From: Opisthocomus hoazin
Lineage: Eukaryota > Chordata > Aves > Opisthocomiformes > Opisthocomidae
Reading direction: 5' to 3'
NCBI RefSeq assembly: GCF_030867145.1
Contig: NC_134414.1
Coordinates: 65,788,814 to 65,852,813 of the forward strand
DNA: 64,000 nt
The stretch's first letter is position 1, and every line of letters starts with the position of its first letter. The notes beneath the pieces were generated by a model. The model saw nothing but the letters and a program-made list of their open reading frames with translations, was not told the DNA's origin and searched no databases. Position numbers and translations under genes: made by a program. Of this stretch, positions 1 through 18,300 are shown one piece after another.

Positions 1-3000
1 CATTAGCTCTGCCCCTGTCCATCATGCTATAAAGTGCAAGGCCAAAACCTCTCCGTGTTTGCCGGCACAAGCCAGCACAGGCACAGTGCCGTTTGCCAAG
101 CCTGCTGCCTTCTGACTTTATCACCAACTTGCCTCTTGACTCCAGGGACAGTGTGCCTGATGTCATTGCTCAGACGTCCCCAGCCTGATTTGCTGCCATT
201 GGCAAAGACCTAAGAATTCCCTATGGAAAGAAGTCCTCCAACTTCTGAGTGTAATGTTACTATCCTTAGCATTGTCCCAGAAGGCTAAAGGGCAATGAAC
301 TTTTTTTTTTTTTTTGTGGTTGTTTTTCAGCTAATGGGATTAATTGCAGAACAGACATGTGAGAGACCTGTGATCTTTGATCCAATCTCTGAAGTAAATG
401 ATTGGGCTTTGCTTGTTGAAGTAATCAGGTGATCAAGGCAAGGCTGCGTGTCCCAAAGTTCAAAGGTTAAAACTGGGATGACCGGTCTCACATAAATAAA
501 AGTCGTGTGATGCTACAGGATCTTTGAAGTGCTCACCATGGATGAAGTCCTGTGCTTCACCTTTCTTCTGAACTTATTTGTGTCATTTAATCCATCGATT
601 TACAAGTGCTGAGGAAAAGAAGTGCCAGACTTGTCCGGACCTAAAAGATGACACGTGGACTCCAGTAATTTGTTGTCCCTGCAGCATCTCATGGAAGATT
701 TTCCATGTGGCATTAGCAGAGTCCTTGTAAAAGGAAGGCAGATTTTGCGACATGCAAGCCATAACTTCAAGTGGAGGTCGGGATACCTGACATGGTTAAC
801 TTCACATAGCAAGAAGCTCCGAGAAGAAACAGGTCAGGACACATTTAACGGTGTATCAGAGAAGCTCTTATGAGGCTCAGCTTTATTTAAAATCAGGATT
901 TTAAATGAGGCACACACACAATGTGAGTGTTATGACCCGCACCATTACCAAATCTTCTCTTCCAGCCTACCAAAGTCTTTGCAATGGCTGTAAGAGCCAT
1001 TCCTGTACAATTTCATAACAGTTCTGATCCATTAAACTCAGCTGAGTTCCAGGTGACTGACCCCAGCATGAGACAAAAACTAGCATAGTCTGACCAGCTC
1101 TTTCAGCCTTATTCAAAGAGCATTCTTTGTTTGGCCAACAGAAGACATTCAATTTTCTACGCCTCTCTCTCATACATTTTGCAACCAGAACTACAGAGCA
1201 CAAACAGGTGGGGTTGAGATCACTGACACTATACTTCACCATTGCTTTTCAGGTAGCTGTAAAAGGTGTGAAGCACGCTGTGCAGTACAGATGATTGGGA
1301 CTGGAAGCTCCCAAAGAGCATTGGTTCTGGCTGGCCTTTGCTTGGGAGGGGACTGTGGAAAAGAAAGGAAGGTGAATGTAGCACAGCTGAGATGGAAAAA
1401 GTAAAGTATACAAAAACAGAAAGCGGGGAGCTTCTGCTCAGTTCAGAGAGTATGGATACAAGGACCCAAGAAAAGGGTAAGAGAAAGGCTTTTCAGGTAG
1501 TGCTGTGGCTGGGAATACAGGAGAGCTCTAAGGCAGGACATTGTCTCTCTGTAGCTGATTTCTCCTGTACTCAGAAGACCAGGTCTTGTAAATACAGATT
1601 TGCGCCAAAGATACTTGACTCCAAAACAAATGTCATCTCTTCAGTTATGCTCAAACTGGTTTCAGATAGGGCAGTAAATGCAAGACTTCAAGAATCCCCA
1701 GCTACTTGGACTACCAAGCGCAGCAAGATGTGAACTCCTGAAAGCACTGATGCATGGAGCACACACACGGAGACGAATTCACTGGTTTGCTGAGCACCAA
1801 GCACAGCTCTGCATGACACCACCAGGATTTAAACTAGCTGGCAATAGCCATTTAAGTGTTCCTCCACCTAAGACTCATTGAGCATAGTCAGGTCATGCCT
1901 GAACTGTCCTTAGGGTGTGCTGTGAGCTAGAAGACAGCTCTAAGCAGTACCAGGACTCTTAAAAATTCTGCTTGGGGCCATCCACAGCCACATCCGTCAG
2001 TTTTCAGACGTTTACAGACTTGTTTCCTTGCTTACTAACACTTTCAGTGCGCATGTGTTGGTAGCGAACTAGATCCTGTTACATATGTAAATGTATGACA
2101 ATATGCAAGTTAAAAGAGGAAAATGAGGAGAAGCCAGTAATTAGACCTTTCAGTTTAACTTCAGTTCCTAGGCAGCACTACAGCACATACGCGCTCTTTG
2201 TGTACACTGAGATCCACTAAGACGAACACTATCCAGAGTGGATTTGTGAAGCTGAGTCAAACCAAATTATTTTTCCTCCTACCCCAGTGTAGCAGATTTT
2301 GTGAACAGCAGTAGATGTAGGCTTCAGTAAACTCTGCTGCTGCTTCTCTCTATCAGACTAGAGAATCATACTATAAATTAAACTTCCAACAGCACACGTG
2401 CAAAGCCAGAAAACACTTCTTGGTGATGCGAGTGATATCCTATCGGAACAGAAGAATAAATCAAAGAGGGTTCCACACGCTCCTTTCGGGAACTCACTAT
2501 GTTTAGAAGTATCTTGGATTACAGAGTAGATAATGTACTTCTTAAATGTGCAGGGAATGTGAGACTGAGAGGGATTGCTGGAATGCTTTGGAGAACGGGG
2601 TTAAAAGGCAAACGTCTGCATAAATGAAAGAAATGACCCCGAGGAATGATAACTGAGGAAGGTACGACAGACATCTGCAAGTCTCAGGGTTACTCTGCAG
2701 CTGCCCACGCTCTGACAACTTACGGATAAACAAAGGGCATCATTTTCCAATTTGTCTGAATCTGTTCGAGTTAAAGGGCAGTGCAATGTTATTTTCAGCG
2801 TCTTAGAATGAATCAATTTATTAATGGAAGTGAAAATGGCCTAGGAGCTTGCAACAAGATGCAAAATGTACCGAGTCCCATATTTAGGGGCTGTAACACA
2901 GTGTTTAGAATTATAAATAGCAATAATCTCCAGATAAGTAACTCACTCAGGTGACTGATGACATGACTGCAGATGGCATCAGCTTTTTGGACTGAGAATT

Positions 3001-3694
3001 AAATGTTAAAGAGTTTCAGATCTTAACACGGCGTTCACAATAAAGACAGTCCTGGCAGCAGCAATAATGCTCTTTACCATCCCCAACCATGCTAATCTTC
3101 TGAAGAAGCAACAGACAGAAACAGAGTGAAACTTCAGAGTGAAAACATACATGGAATTGAGTTCAGCTCTCAAAGCCTGTACAAACATGCCAAAACTATT
3201 AATTCTTCCCTTGCAGCAGCAGGAGCAGAAGGGTTTGTTCCACTGGCTCGTGGCCAGGCCAGTTCACCGTCAGCCAAGGGGAGAGAGCAGCCAGCAGTCC
3301 CCGTGCAGTCCCCGCACACCAATGAACTGTAACAGCTGCCACTGGAAAACAAAGCGGTTGCATTTATCAAGAACAATGAGGTAATACAAAATCGCTAACA
3401 AAGACCCTGAGAAACGTATAGCATCCAAAAGCTGCCATCCAGAAGCACGCGTTATGATGACATCTTCCTTAATTAAAGGACTTTCCATTTAGCTCCACAA
3501 TTACAAACCCAGAAATGTTCCCAAATAGTCTCGAGCAGTTCAAAAGGGAAAGTTGTTATGCCTTACACATTTGTTAGCTGACATTATCCAGGCTCCCAGT
3601 GCCTGTGACGAGTATTACGCTGCAAAAGACACCAGTGCTCTGTACATGACATGCTTTCATAAAAATCAGTATTTAACAAACACACGTTATTTAC
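1..3694. other. intergenic, no gene seen
   Basis: No open frame here resembles a protein I know, and none shows paired splice sites. The base composition is ordinary A/T-rich intergenic DNA. In related genomes the neighbour on this side is METTL21C or TPP2; I looked for their conserved segments and did not find them. Confidence 0.6.
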
Positions 3695-4502
3695 AAGCTG
3701 GAGAAGTGGGCCTGTGTGAACCTCATGAGGTTCAAGAAGGCCAAGTACAGGGTCCTGCACAGGGGCTGGGGCAACCCCTGCTATCAATACAGGCTGGGGG
3801 ATGAAGGGATTGAGAGCAGCCCTGATGAGGGGGACTTGGGGGTACTGGTGGATGAAAAGCTGGACATGAGCCGGCAATGTGTGCTCGCAGCCCAGAAGGC
3901 CAACCGTGTACTGGGCCACATCAAGAGAAGGGTGGCCAGCAGGGCGAGGGAGGGGATTCTGCCCCTCTGCTCCGCTCTGGTGAGACCCCACCTGGAGTCC
4001 TGCGTGCGGCTCTGGAGCCCTCAGCACAAGAAGGACATGGAGCTGTTGGAGCAGGTCCAGAGGAGGGTCACAAACATGATCAGAGGAATGGAGCACCTCT
4101 CCTTTGAGAAAAGGCTGAGAGAGTTGGGGCTGTTCAGCCTGGAGAGAAGGCTCCAGGGAGACCTGATTGCAGCCTTTCTGTACTTAAAGGGGGCTCACAA
4201 GAAAGATGGGGACAAACTTTTTACCAGGGCCTGTTAAAACAGTACAAAGAGTAACAGTTTTAAACAAAGAGAGTAGATTTAGACTGGATACAAGGAAGAA
4301 ATTCTTTCCTGCAAGGGTGGTGAGGCACTGGCACAGGTTGCCCAGAGAGGCAGTGGAGGCCCCATCCCTGGAAACATCCAAGGCCAGATAGGACGGGGCT
4401 CTGAGCAACCTGGTCTGGCTGAAGATGTCCCTGTTCACTGCAGGGGGCGTTGGGCTAGATGGCCTTCAGAGGTCCCTTCCAACCCCAACTATTCTATGAT
4501 TA
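3695..4502 (+). mobile_element. CR1 LINE, 5'-truncated, with 3' end
   Basis: The segment encodes the C-terminal part of the CR1 reverse transcriptase ORF2. Typical CR1 phrases are visible, such as [17 protein letters not shown] and [18 protein letters not shown]. It ends in the short avian CR1 3' UTR with a tail close to ATTCTATGATT. The coding part changes frame near 4230, after which the usual LDTRKKFF...[20 protein letters not shown] segment continues in another frame, so the copy is dead. The 5' end is truncated, as is usual for CR1. Confidence 0.93.
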
Positions 4503-7500
4503 CAGTGTGTTACTGATACATTACAGTATGAACAGGGGATTTACAAGCGCCACGCTAAAATCCTGTCTTTTTCTGCACATTACAGTTCTGCTTATCGCCT
4601 GCCCACCACTTCCTCCCTCACAGAGGACCTCAAAATCTTTCCAGACCCTCAAGAAGCACAACACAACAGTTAAATTAGTCAGCGTAATGGATATCACCAT
4701 TTCAAACTCAGGAGACTATACTGGCTGACCAACCGTGTGCTGATCACTTTCAGAAAATTGGCAGAGGTGCTTCTGACACCTGTGCAGACAGCACGTGCCT
4801 GTGCTGCTGCGCATCCACATCCTTGGGAACAGAAAAACGAAGGGTCTTGGTGAAAAGTCAGGTTTCTAGTTCAGAGTGAGAGTTGAACTTCTTAAACAAG
4901 TAAGTATGTCTCCAGCCTAAAACAAATTATTTTGATGGTCTTTTACTAAGAAGTTTGAGAAAAGAAAAAAAAATGGTCTGTTTCTAATCCCCACATGCCC
5001 TTCAGCCTTTGGTTATTTTGCACTGAAATACAGAAAAAAAACCCCGTATTATTTTATACTTTTATAATTATTTTTACACATTTTTCTCAACAAATGTGTT
5101 CCGACACAAGATTAGTGGGAAAGGTCATTTATAATCCAGGGAAAAGACCAGGGATTGTCTGATGTGCTACCGGGAGCTAACAGGTCCCAAGTTTAGATTG
5201 GGGATAATGTCATTCTTTGGTGAACAGCCACTGTTTCTTCAAACCCAGCTGTCTTTGGCATATCAAATCTGCCAGAGGGGCTTACAGCAGTGTATAGGTT
5301 ATTGCAACACACAACATATATTCTCACTGAGACATGTGAAAGCGCATACCTTTCATAATTTTCATATTTGATGACAAATTTAGATTATTATGCATCATAT
5401 ATTGTTTGCAGAATAAACATTTATTTCCAGGACTGACATAAGGTTAAAATTAAAAAATTATGCAAAACACGTTTTCTTAGAAGTTTAATTAAAAACGTTA
5501 ATTCAGAAGTTCAGAAAATATTTATAATCAATATTTTCAAATGCGGGATCTTACAGTTCGATTCTTCTTTCATATTTAAGCATGTAAAGAAAAACAGTCC
5601 GATTTTCAATGATGGCTGGCAGTGAACTCTTCTGGATTTCACAGGGGTTACTCAACACACTTGAAAATCAAACAGGATCTACTTAAATGTCCCCCTAAAA
5701 CCACAGAACCCTAATTTCGAGTTGCTAGATATGAAAGTTGCTTTATTTTGCAAAATTTTTAAAAAAAGAATCCTTCACATTCAAATCTACAGGTTTCATT
5801 ACATATGCAGAAATTAATAAAAACAGAATTTATCCATCATAAAAAATATACCCATGAGTTGGAATATAATATATATACTTATATCTAAAGTTTCTAGCAT
5901 TTCACATATCAGCAATACTTGGGCCACTATAAACGACCCTGATCTTCCAGAAGGAAAGCTACTGCAGGGAAAGCATGGCAAAAATAGATCGGTCCAACCC
6001 TATTCCCACGGACCAGAGGACTGAAGAATAACAGAGCCTCTCCTTCCTCCCCACACTCACATGTTCATTTGCATTGCTCAGGAATCTACCTGGTATCAGC
6101 CAGTCTACCTCAAATGCCATGCTTCTGCAGAGACGAGTTTTTAAGTATTGAAAGGAGCCTGGGGCTATGAAAACGAACAGAGAAAACAGGAAGTGAACTG
6201 GTAGCAGCTTGCCGTAAGTGGAAAGCATAAGAAAATAATTTTCCAGTGGGAAAGGGTTACACGTAGATAGATTTAATGGGATACGTACAAGGACCACTCT
6301 GAAAATAGTACGTGAACAAAGCAGGAGAAATACAGCAGTGGACTGATGAGGGAGGAAAATTAAAAAAAAGAGAGACTGCAACAATCAGATCAAGAAAGAA
6401 GCAAAACACCACCAAAAATTCAAACTATAGCAGACCAACATGAAGTTATTAGGTATAGGAAAGAAAGCAATGAAGAATTAAAAAACAGAAAATCAATACA
6501 AAGTTTTCCTTAACTCTCTCTCTGCTTTCTTTCCTGTGTTCTGAATTGAGGCTGAGGTTGTAACTGCTTCAGGGTAGCACATCTTCTCAGTGCCCTTTTG
6601 CCAAGTATATAATTTACTGAGCCTTAACTGGTGTTAAATATTAATCGCAACAGTGTGATCTCCACCCATGGTAAATTAATCTGGCATTACTCTGAAGCAT
6701 TTTCCTTCCCCTACTCTGCTGGACTGCCTGCACGTGAGCCATGGCTGCAGGAGCCGCTCCCCCAACATCGTCTGCCGTTCAGCTCCCAGTGAAAGGTGTG
6801 CAACTCACACTGGCTGCACTAGCGCCTTCCACTGAGCTTCACACCCTTCCGCATCTCGCTTTAGCTCGATGTTTTTCAGGCAAGGCAGAAGTTCAGACAA
6901 AGCTTCCTGCCTCTTTCAGCTAAACTTCTCCGCTTCTGTCCTTAATGCTTACATTTTACAGCAATAATGCCTGGGCTGGGAAATCGCCTGCGAGGCTGGC
7001 AGTCCTCAGGCGGCATGGGTGGCTGCTGAGACCGCAGGTACATCCCAGCCACCCTGCCGAGTCCGGTTCTCAGAGGGCCACAATGTTTGGATCCCAGCGT
7101 GTGAGAACATCCAGGCAGACGCCAGAGCAACGGCAAGATGCTCAGAGCGCAAGCCAGAGCACGCTTATTTTCCAGCAGGTGAACATGTGAAAAACAAAGT
7201 TCCACCTGGTGGAGGGATCCTCGGTCATCTAAGTAAACAGGGTATCCTGATTTCTATGAGTTTTATACACTGATAATGGAAGAAAACATGCTCGCTAATG
7301 AAATACATTGCCATAGAAGATTTCATAAAGTTTTTTTCTTTTACATTATCTGTGAAATACCCAATACATAAATACTGCAGGCATTGATGTACAATACCGA
7401 TGCCGTCTTCCATCAGTTTAAGGCTGTGTTTTGAACACATTAGGTTTTTTTCTTGAACAATAAAGCACAGCCCAGGGGTCAGCTGTATGTGGGTACCCAA

Positions 7501-7900
7501 AACGCTAGCCGTGTAGTCTGCCACTCCTGTTTGTGAATGCCACGTAGATCCAGTGTGCTGTGCCAACAGCTGCCAGAAAAATCGCCTGCTGTCAGTCCAT
7601 CGTCAGGATCATCTTCCTGCTCCCGGCAGTCAGAGAGCACCTCACCTTCCAACCAATTCCTAAATAAATGGCTTTATTTCTTCTGCGTTACCACCAGCAG
7701 TCTGTGTTTTCTGCATACAGGTGAATAAAAAACTATTTACGGGAAGCGGTGAGAACTCTCCGAACAGCGCGACTCGGAGCTAATTAATTCAGCGACTGAA
7801 CAACCGGTATTTTTTTAAATTCCCTCCAGTCGGTACGGTTACTACAACACTTAGCTTCTTGGTACGCCAACAGCTTTTCAAAATACAGCTGCTAGCGCCC
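4503..7900. other. intergenic, no gene seen
   Basis: A/T-rich sequence with only short unconvincing open frames. I see no conserved exon, RNA gene or clear repeat. The last few hundred bases become richer in CpG as the TEX30 promoter island begins. Confidence 0.55.
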
Positions 7901-7924
7901 GACACCCACACGGCGTCTGCGGGG

Positions 7925-8356
7925 AGAGGCCGGTGACGCCGGCGCTGTCGGTACACCCCCCCCCGTTACCAGGTGCTCCGCTTCCCCTCGCGGCCCAGGC
8001 CAGCGGCGCCGCCCGCCGCCTCCCCATATGGCTCAACCCCATCCCCGCTCAACCCCCTCCCCCTTCAGAGCTCCCGCCTGCAGTCAACACCTCCCGCTGC
8101 CGGTGCCGCTGCCGGTGCCCCCTGCCCCCGGCCGGCCCGGCCGCGACCCCTCCTATCACGCCGCGCTGCGCTGCTCCCTCCGCCATTACCTCGCCCCAAC
8201 GCCCTCCGCGCGGGCCCGCCCCCTAGCCCCGCCCTCCGGGGCGGGGCCTTGAGACCTGTGGGCCAATGAAGCCCGGCGGTTTGTCTCTCCCTCGAGTGGC
8301 GGGGCGGCGATGGAGCGGAGGGTTGTCAGTCTCGTGACGTCACGGGGCTGGGTGGC
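7925..8356 (+). promoter_or_regulatory. TEX30: TEX30 CpG-island promoter and 5' UTR
   Basis: A dense CpG island begins near 7.92 kb and runs past the first coding exon to about 8.7 kb. It contains GC boxes (about 8226-8248), a CCAAT box (8263-8267) and a CRE next to the start codon. No TATA box is visible, which fits a broad housekeeping-type promoter. The exact transcription start cannot be read. An out-of-frame ATG at 8310 would be an upstream start if transcription begins before it. Confidence 0.75.
8335..8342. promoter_or_regulatory. perfect palindromic CRE (CREB/ATF site)
   Basis: The octamer TGACGTCA lies 15 bases before the TEX30 ATG inside the CpG island. It matches the full cAMP-response element, which is typical of CREB/ATF-bound core promoters and is common in testis-active genes through CREM. 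Its use here is inferred. Confidence 0.6.
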
Positions 8357-13891
<5,535 letters not shown>

Positions 13892-14011
13892 CTTGCAGAG
13901 CTCAAGCAGTATCTTCATTTACCTTTTCCTAAATGTGGCAAATTAGAGTTTGTTATTTCTGAGAAGCTTATTTTTAAAATGGATAGTTTCAGAGGTCTAA
14001 GTGTAAATGGA

Positions 14012-14058
14012 AATAAAACTTTTTTGTATAAATGAAAAAAATTATGCAAAACAATAAA
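14012..14058 (+). terminator. TEX30: TEX30 polyadenylation signals
   Basis: Two AATAAA hexamers (14012-14017 and 14053-14058) lie 120-170 bases after the TEX30 stop codon. This implies a short 3' UTR. Confidence 0.7.
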
Positions 14059-14064
14059 GAACTT

Positions 14065-15075
14065 TTTAAAGGGAGGACAGAAAATTTACAAAATGTCTAA
14101 TATCATGGCAGCTAATATCATGTTTTCTGTTTCTATGCAAAGAACTGTATGCAACACAGTAATGCAGAGCACTAACTAAATGCGTTTGACTAATATTTGA
14201 AGCAACATACTGGAAAAAAAATTGATTTTGACAGCAACTGTTTTGGTGTATTATGTTTCTGAGTACGTTACTGATGCTGTACTCTTTTGAAATTAAAACC
14301 TGATTTGTAGAAACACCCCTGAGGGTGGCCAGCACAAGCTGTAGTATGCTCCCCAAACCAGTGACGCTTCTGTTGTTTGTCAGAAGACGCCTCAAGAATG
14401 CTGATCTCCCAGCAGTGAAGTTGTTCAATAAGCACAGCACACATCTAACCACTTGCCAAGAAAATAACCATGTGGTTTTGAAATTGCCTGGCTGCGTTAC
14501 AGAGAAAATAAATCTTCACTTTCAAGTGGAAACATACGCACTAACTTTAGAATTTGATGAATTTAGACTTCACTTTAAATCCACCTATGGATCATTTTCA
14601 GGTGTTGATATGCTCAGAAAATAAGAGCTTAGTATCAGTGGAAAGCAGGTATTTTAAGAATAGACTAGACTGTTCAAGCAATGATCAGTTTAGTTTCAGT
14701 AGTCACTGCTCAGTGCTACTTAATTCTTTTCACATTGCCAAAGAGACCAAATTTTACATCCAAACATCTGTGAAAAATCATACAGAACTTAATTATCTAA
14801 TATTCCAAAAGTGTCCAATAGCACTGTGTTTTTCCTTCAGGTGAAAAAGATGCATTATAAACCCCACATCATTGTCTTTGAGAATACCAATTCTCTCAGA
14901 AGGAACAAAGTTATGGTTTGAAAAAGACAACTTCCAATAGGAATAGATTTACAATTCTTATCTGCCCTTTTTTGCAGAAGACGCTTGTGAACAGACTCAG
15001 TGTAACAAGCATGAGTAGAAAGTATCTGCAGTTCCAAGGTATCTCAGGACAGTAACACGTGACTGATATAAACAT
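14065..15075. other. convergent intergenic gap TEX30-POGLUT2
   Basis: About 1 kb separates the last TEX30 poly(A) signal from the likely POGLUT2 poly(A) signal. Short open frames here match nothing I know. Confidence 0.55.
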
Positions 15076-15079
15076 GGTT

Positions 15080-15085
15080 TTTATT
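15080..15085 (-). terminator. POGLUT2: POGLUT2 polyadenylation signal
   Basis: TTTATT on the plus strand is AATAAA on the transcript strand, about 217 bases after the POGLUT2 stop. Another hexamer at 15292-15297 lies only 5 bases past the stop and is less likely to be used. Confidence 0.5.
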
Positions 15086-15301
15086 TAAAAAAAATTATAA
15101 AAATGGTTTTGAACAAGGCTCTGCAACCACTGCATGATAAAAAAGGAAATAGGAGGTACTTGGTTTTCTTCCCTATGTAGATCATGATACAGTAAACTTC
15201 ATAATATCCACTGACATTGGCATTTTAATCCAAATTTTTCTTCTTTCCTTAAGAAGGCATTCTTAATGTAGGTAAATATTAAAAAAAAATATTTATTTCC
15301 G

Positions 15302-15319
15302 TCAGAGTTCATCTTTGGC
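15302..15319 (-). other. POGLUT2: POGLUT2 terminal coding micro-exon (AKDEL-stop)
   Basis: The last 18 coding bases encode only Ala-Lys-Asp-Glu-Leu-stop. They are preceded by a good acceptor (CTTCACTACAG) and joined in phase 0 to the exon ending ...CHRKK. The ER-retention signal therefore depends on one splice junction. The 217-base intron before it begins with codons giving VQYVQC and then a stop. Confidence 0.9.
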
Positions 15320-18300
15320 CTGTAGTGAAGAAAGAAGAAACATTTTTTAGTTAATTGGAAACTCTTATTTTTAACTGTCTAGTCCTGCAAATACACAAAG
15401 AAATGTTTCTAAGTCTGACAGGCGTTAAGGGCCTGGTAACCGATACCACGGGCTACTCAGCAATGCCTGTTCCAATCTGGTTGAATAAGAACTGAGGACA
15501 TCCAGCACTTTACATTTAACACTGTACGTACTGTACCTTTTTTCTGTGGCAGGTACATGGAAAAAGGTCATCATCGGGCTGCTGCACCTTCTCCATCCCA
15601 TCTCTGATTTTTGGCTCGCTCACTTGCAAGCTGGCATATTCCTAGTTTTGAAAAAGGAAGGTGTCATTAACTCAAACTTGTTAGATGGTACACCTGCTTG
15701 TAAATATTGCACCAGCTCAGCCGAGCAGTTCTGTAGGAGCTCAGGGGCTACGCAGTCTTACTCCACGCTGTGTCTCAGGCAGGGTAAGCAGATACTGAAC
15801 GGCAGAGGAGCCCCTTGGGTGCCTTGCTGGAGTTGCGGCCCCTCGGTGTCAACGCACAGGTATTTTCAGCGGTGGCTCACAGGGCGTGCGCCTGATGTGG
15901 AATTCTTTGACCGCTGTGGGCAAAGTGTGCTTGCAGATTAGATCAAGATGTGTGGGCTCTCACTGCTTCTCTCAAACCACCAGTGTAATCTCAAGGGGTT
16001 TCACAGGCATTAACTGCATGCAGTGTTTGTAAACCAACTGAAGTTCTTAATTGCTGCTGCTTGCTTTGTGGCTTCACCTACTGGACTGGCCAACTTCCAG
16101 CAGCTCTGCTGCCCTGAATTCTTTCTGTAGATTTCTATTTTTTCTATTTTCTGGATTTCTATTGTTGTGGTAGTAACTGTTAAAAATATACTAACCTGGA
16201 AAAGTTTGAAATAATAACAAAAAATGTGGTCTCCCATGAGATTGTTTCTTGCAAATTCTTGTCCAGATTTTGCGATATTTTTTGCCTGTCAAAGAAAATA
16301 AAACTTTTTTTTAAATTCTCAAAAAATAGTAGTCATTTCAGTATTGATTTTGGAGTTAAGTATAGTGTTGATAGTTTAGGATAACATCTATTTTTATTGT
16401 AAGGCATTCTTATGTAAATACTCTGATTTTTCCAAAGTTTGATTTACTTTCAAATTCAGGGTGGTATTATGTATTTTTTAAAAGTGTTTGTCTTGTTTGT
16501 AGAGTTGATGAAAATAATTTTCACGTCCTTCTAATAGATTTTTTTTGTTTGAAAGAAATGCATTTTTCACTTTCTATATTTTGTCTAGAAACGTTGCTGA
16601 GTACTCCTAGATGAATATTTACCTCTTCGTCATGCTCTTTTGCCCACTGTAGCTTTTCTAGTAGATCACTCAGGTCACTTTTAAAAGGAATATAATGTTT
16701 CCACGGCTGCAGCTCATTATAAAAATGCTCATAGTAGATGGAGTCTTGCTTGAGCACCACACTGTTTCCTGCTAGTAGATAAGGCAATCTGTATGCTGCC
16801 ACTGTGCCATCAATATTAATTTGATATTTATACTGGAAAGAAAAGGACCGTAAGTTATTAACAAACAGAAGATCCAGGTCGCTTGGTTAGGTTATATTAT
16901 TCTGAGGGCACTGGTATTACTGACTTGCCGATATTGAGAAATGTAGGATTGGCTAGGCAAGCATCAATGCTTAACTAGCGTTTATTATTTAGTTTGGAAT
17001 TCACCACAGTGCAGGGTACACAGAGATGCCCTCTTCATCAATTAAGTTCTCCGGAAATTCTTAGACGCTCATCCTCGGATGCGAGGGTAGATGTGCCACT
17101 TCATCCACTGATTTCCCCACTATGTTAGTTATGTTAGTAGTCCTGATCGCTGAATCAGGAAAAAGAAATAAAAAGGAACTTGGAGTTACATAGATTACAC
17201 AAGGTTCTACAGAACCTTCAGATGTAAACCAAACATTATTATCCTCAGCGTAAGAGCTACACAGCAGTTAATCCCGCTGGTGGGATGCCTACTCATGCTT
17301 GTTACTGCTGTTATGCTGAAAAACTAGAAATCACTTTATTATCAGTAATATATCCAAAGTTATTTGATAGTGGGAAACACCGAGAACCTAGTTCTATGTA
17401 AAATGGTTAGTGGCTTACCTTAAAAAAATCAAAAAATGAAATGTGCTTAACAATGGGCCCATAGAGGCTTTCATCATGTTTAAAAAAAAAGAAGTTTGTG
17501 AAAGCAGCGTCTATGATCTCTGGGTATTTTCTGCTCAGTTTTACAAGTTCAAGCCTCTCTTTGCGGCTGTCACGTCCTCTCCAGAATGCTGTGGTATTCT
17601 TGTCTTCCCACGATGGGCCAGTATTTGCTTGAACTGACAACATATCCAGACTGACTCTGGAGGAGAAAGAAGTGATGTAATAGTGAAGCCTACTGGAAAT
17701 TTTTTAAGTGCAATTATTTAAAAGAATTTACAGGACCAACAGGCAAATACCAAGGATGAAGGTTAAGTCATGAGCACACCTGTATATGTATTGTATCTGT
17801 ATTTTTGCAGCGATAAAAATAGGTAAGGAATGTCAAGTTCACAGGCCTGTGGCAAGACAGCATCAGTTCAACGACAACGTGGTGTGTGGAAAGAATACCT
17901 GTCATCTGTCATGGAAAAAAGTAGTTAAAAGTGGATACAGTTGCCAGACAGAAGAAGGTGATGCAGGATGCTGCAACAGCTGATAATGGTGATGAACCAA
18001 TCGTGATAGTCCAAAGCAAGGTTTTTCCGTAACTAGCTTAATACAACGTATTTCATGTTCTTAAAAATTTTGCTAAATTGAAACACATAAATTGAGGGAG
18101 CAACGGGGAGCAAAATTAGGAAAAGTCTTCATAATAGAGACAAGGAACCTGAACTAAATGCAGTGAAATGATAAACAGGTTTGAAATGGGTTACAAGGAT
18201 CTCTTAGAAGCTGGCTTTGCAGTGTTTCAAGACAGCGACAGAGCAGTTACGAAGGCCAGCTGTGGTCACTAATCAAAGTGGGAGGTGGCAGGTTCTAGGT

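Noticed and set aside
3584-4096. 170-codon minus-strand frame
   Set aside because: Antisense of a CR1 copy.
1-7900. Possible METTL21C or TPP2 exons upstream of TEX30
   Set aside because: Expected from gene order in other amniotes, but none of their conserved peptide segments was found.
15546-15941. 131-codon plus-strand frame
   Set aside because: Antisense shadow of POGLUT2 coding exon 9; no similarity.
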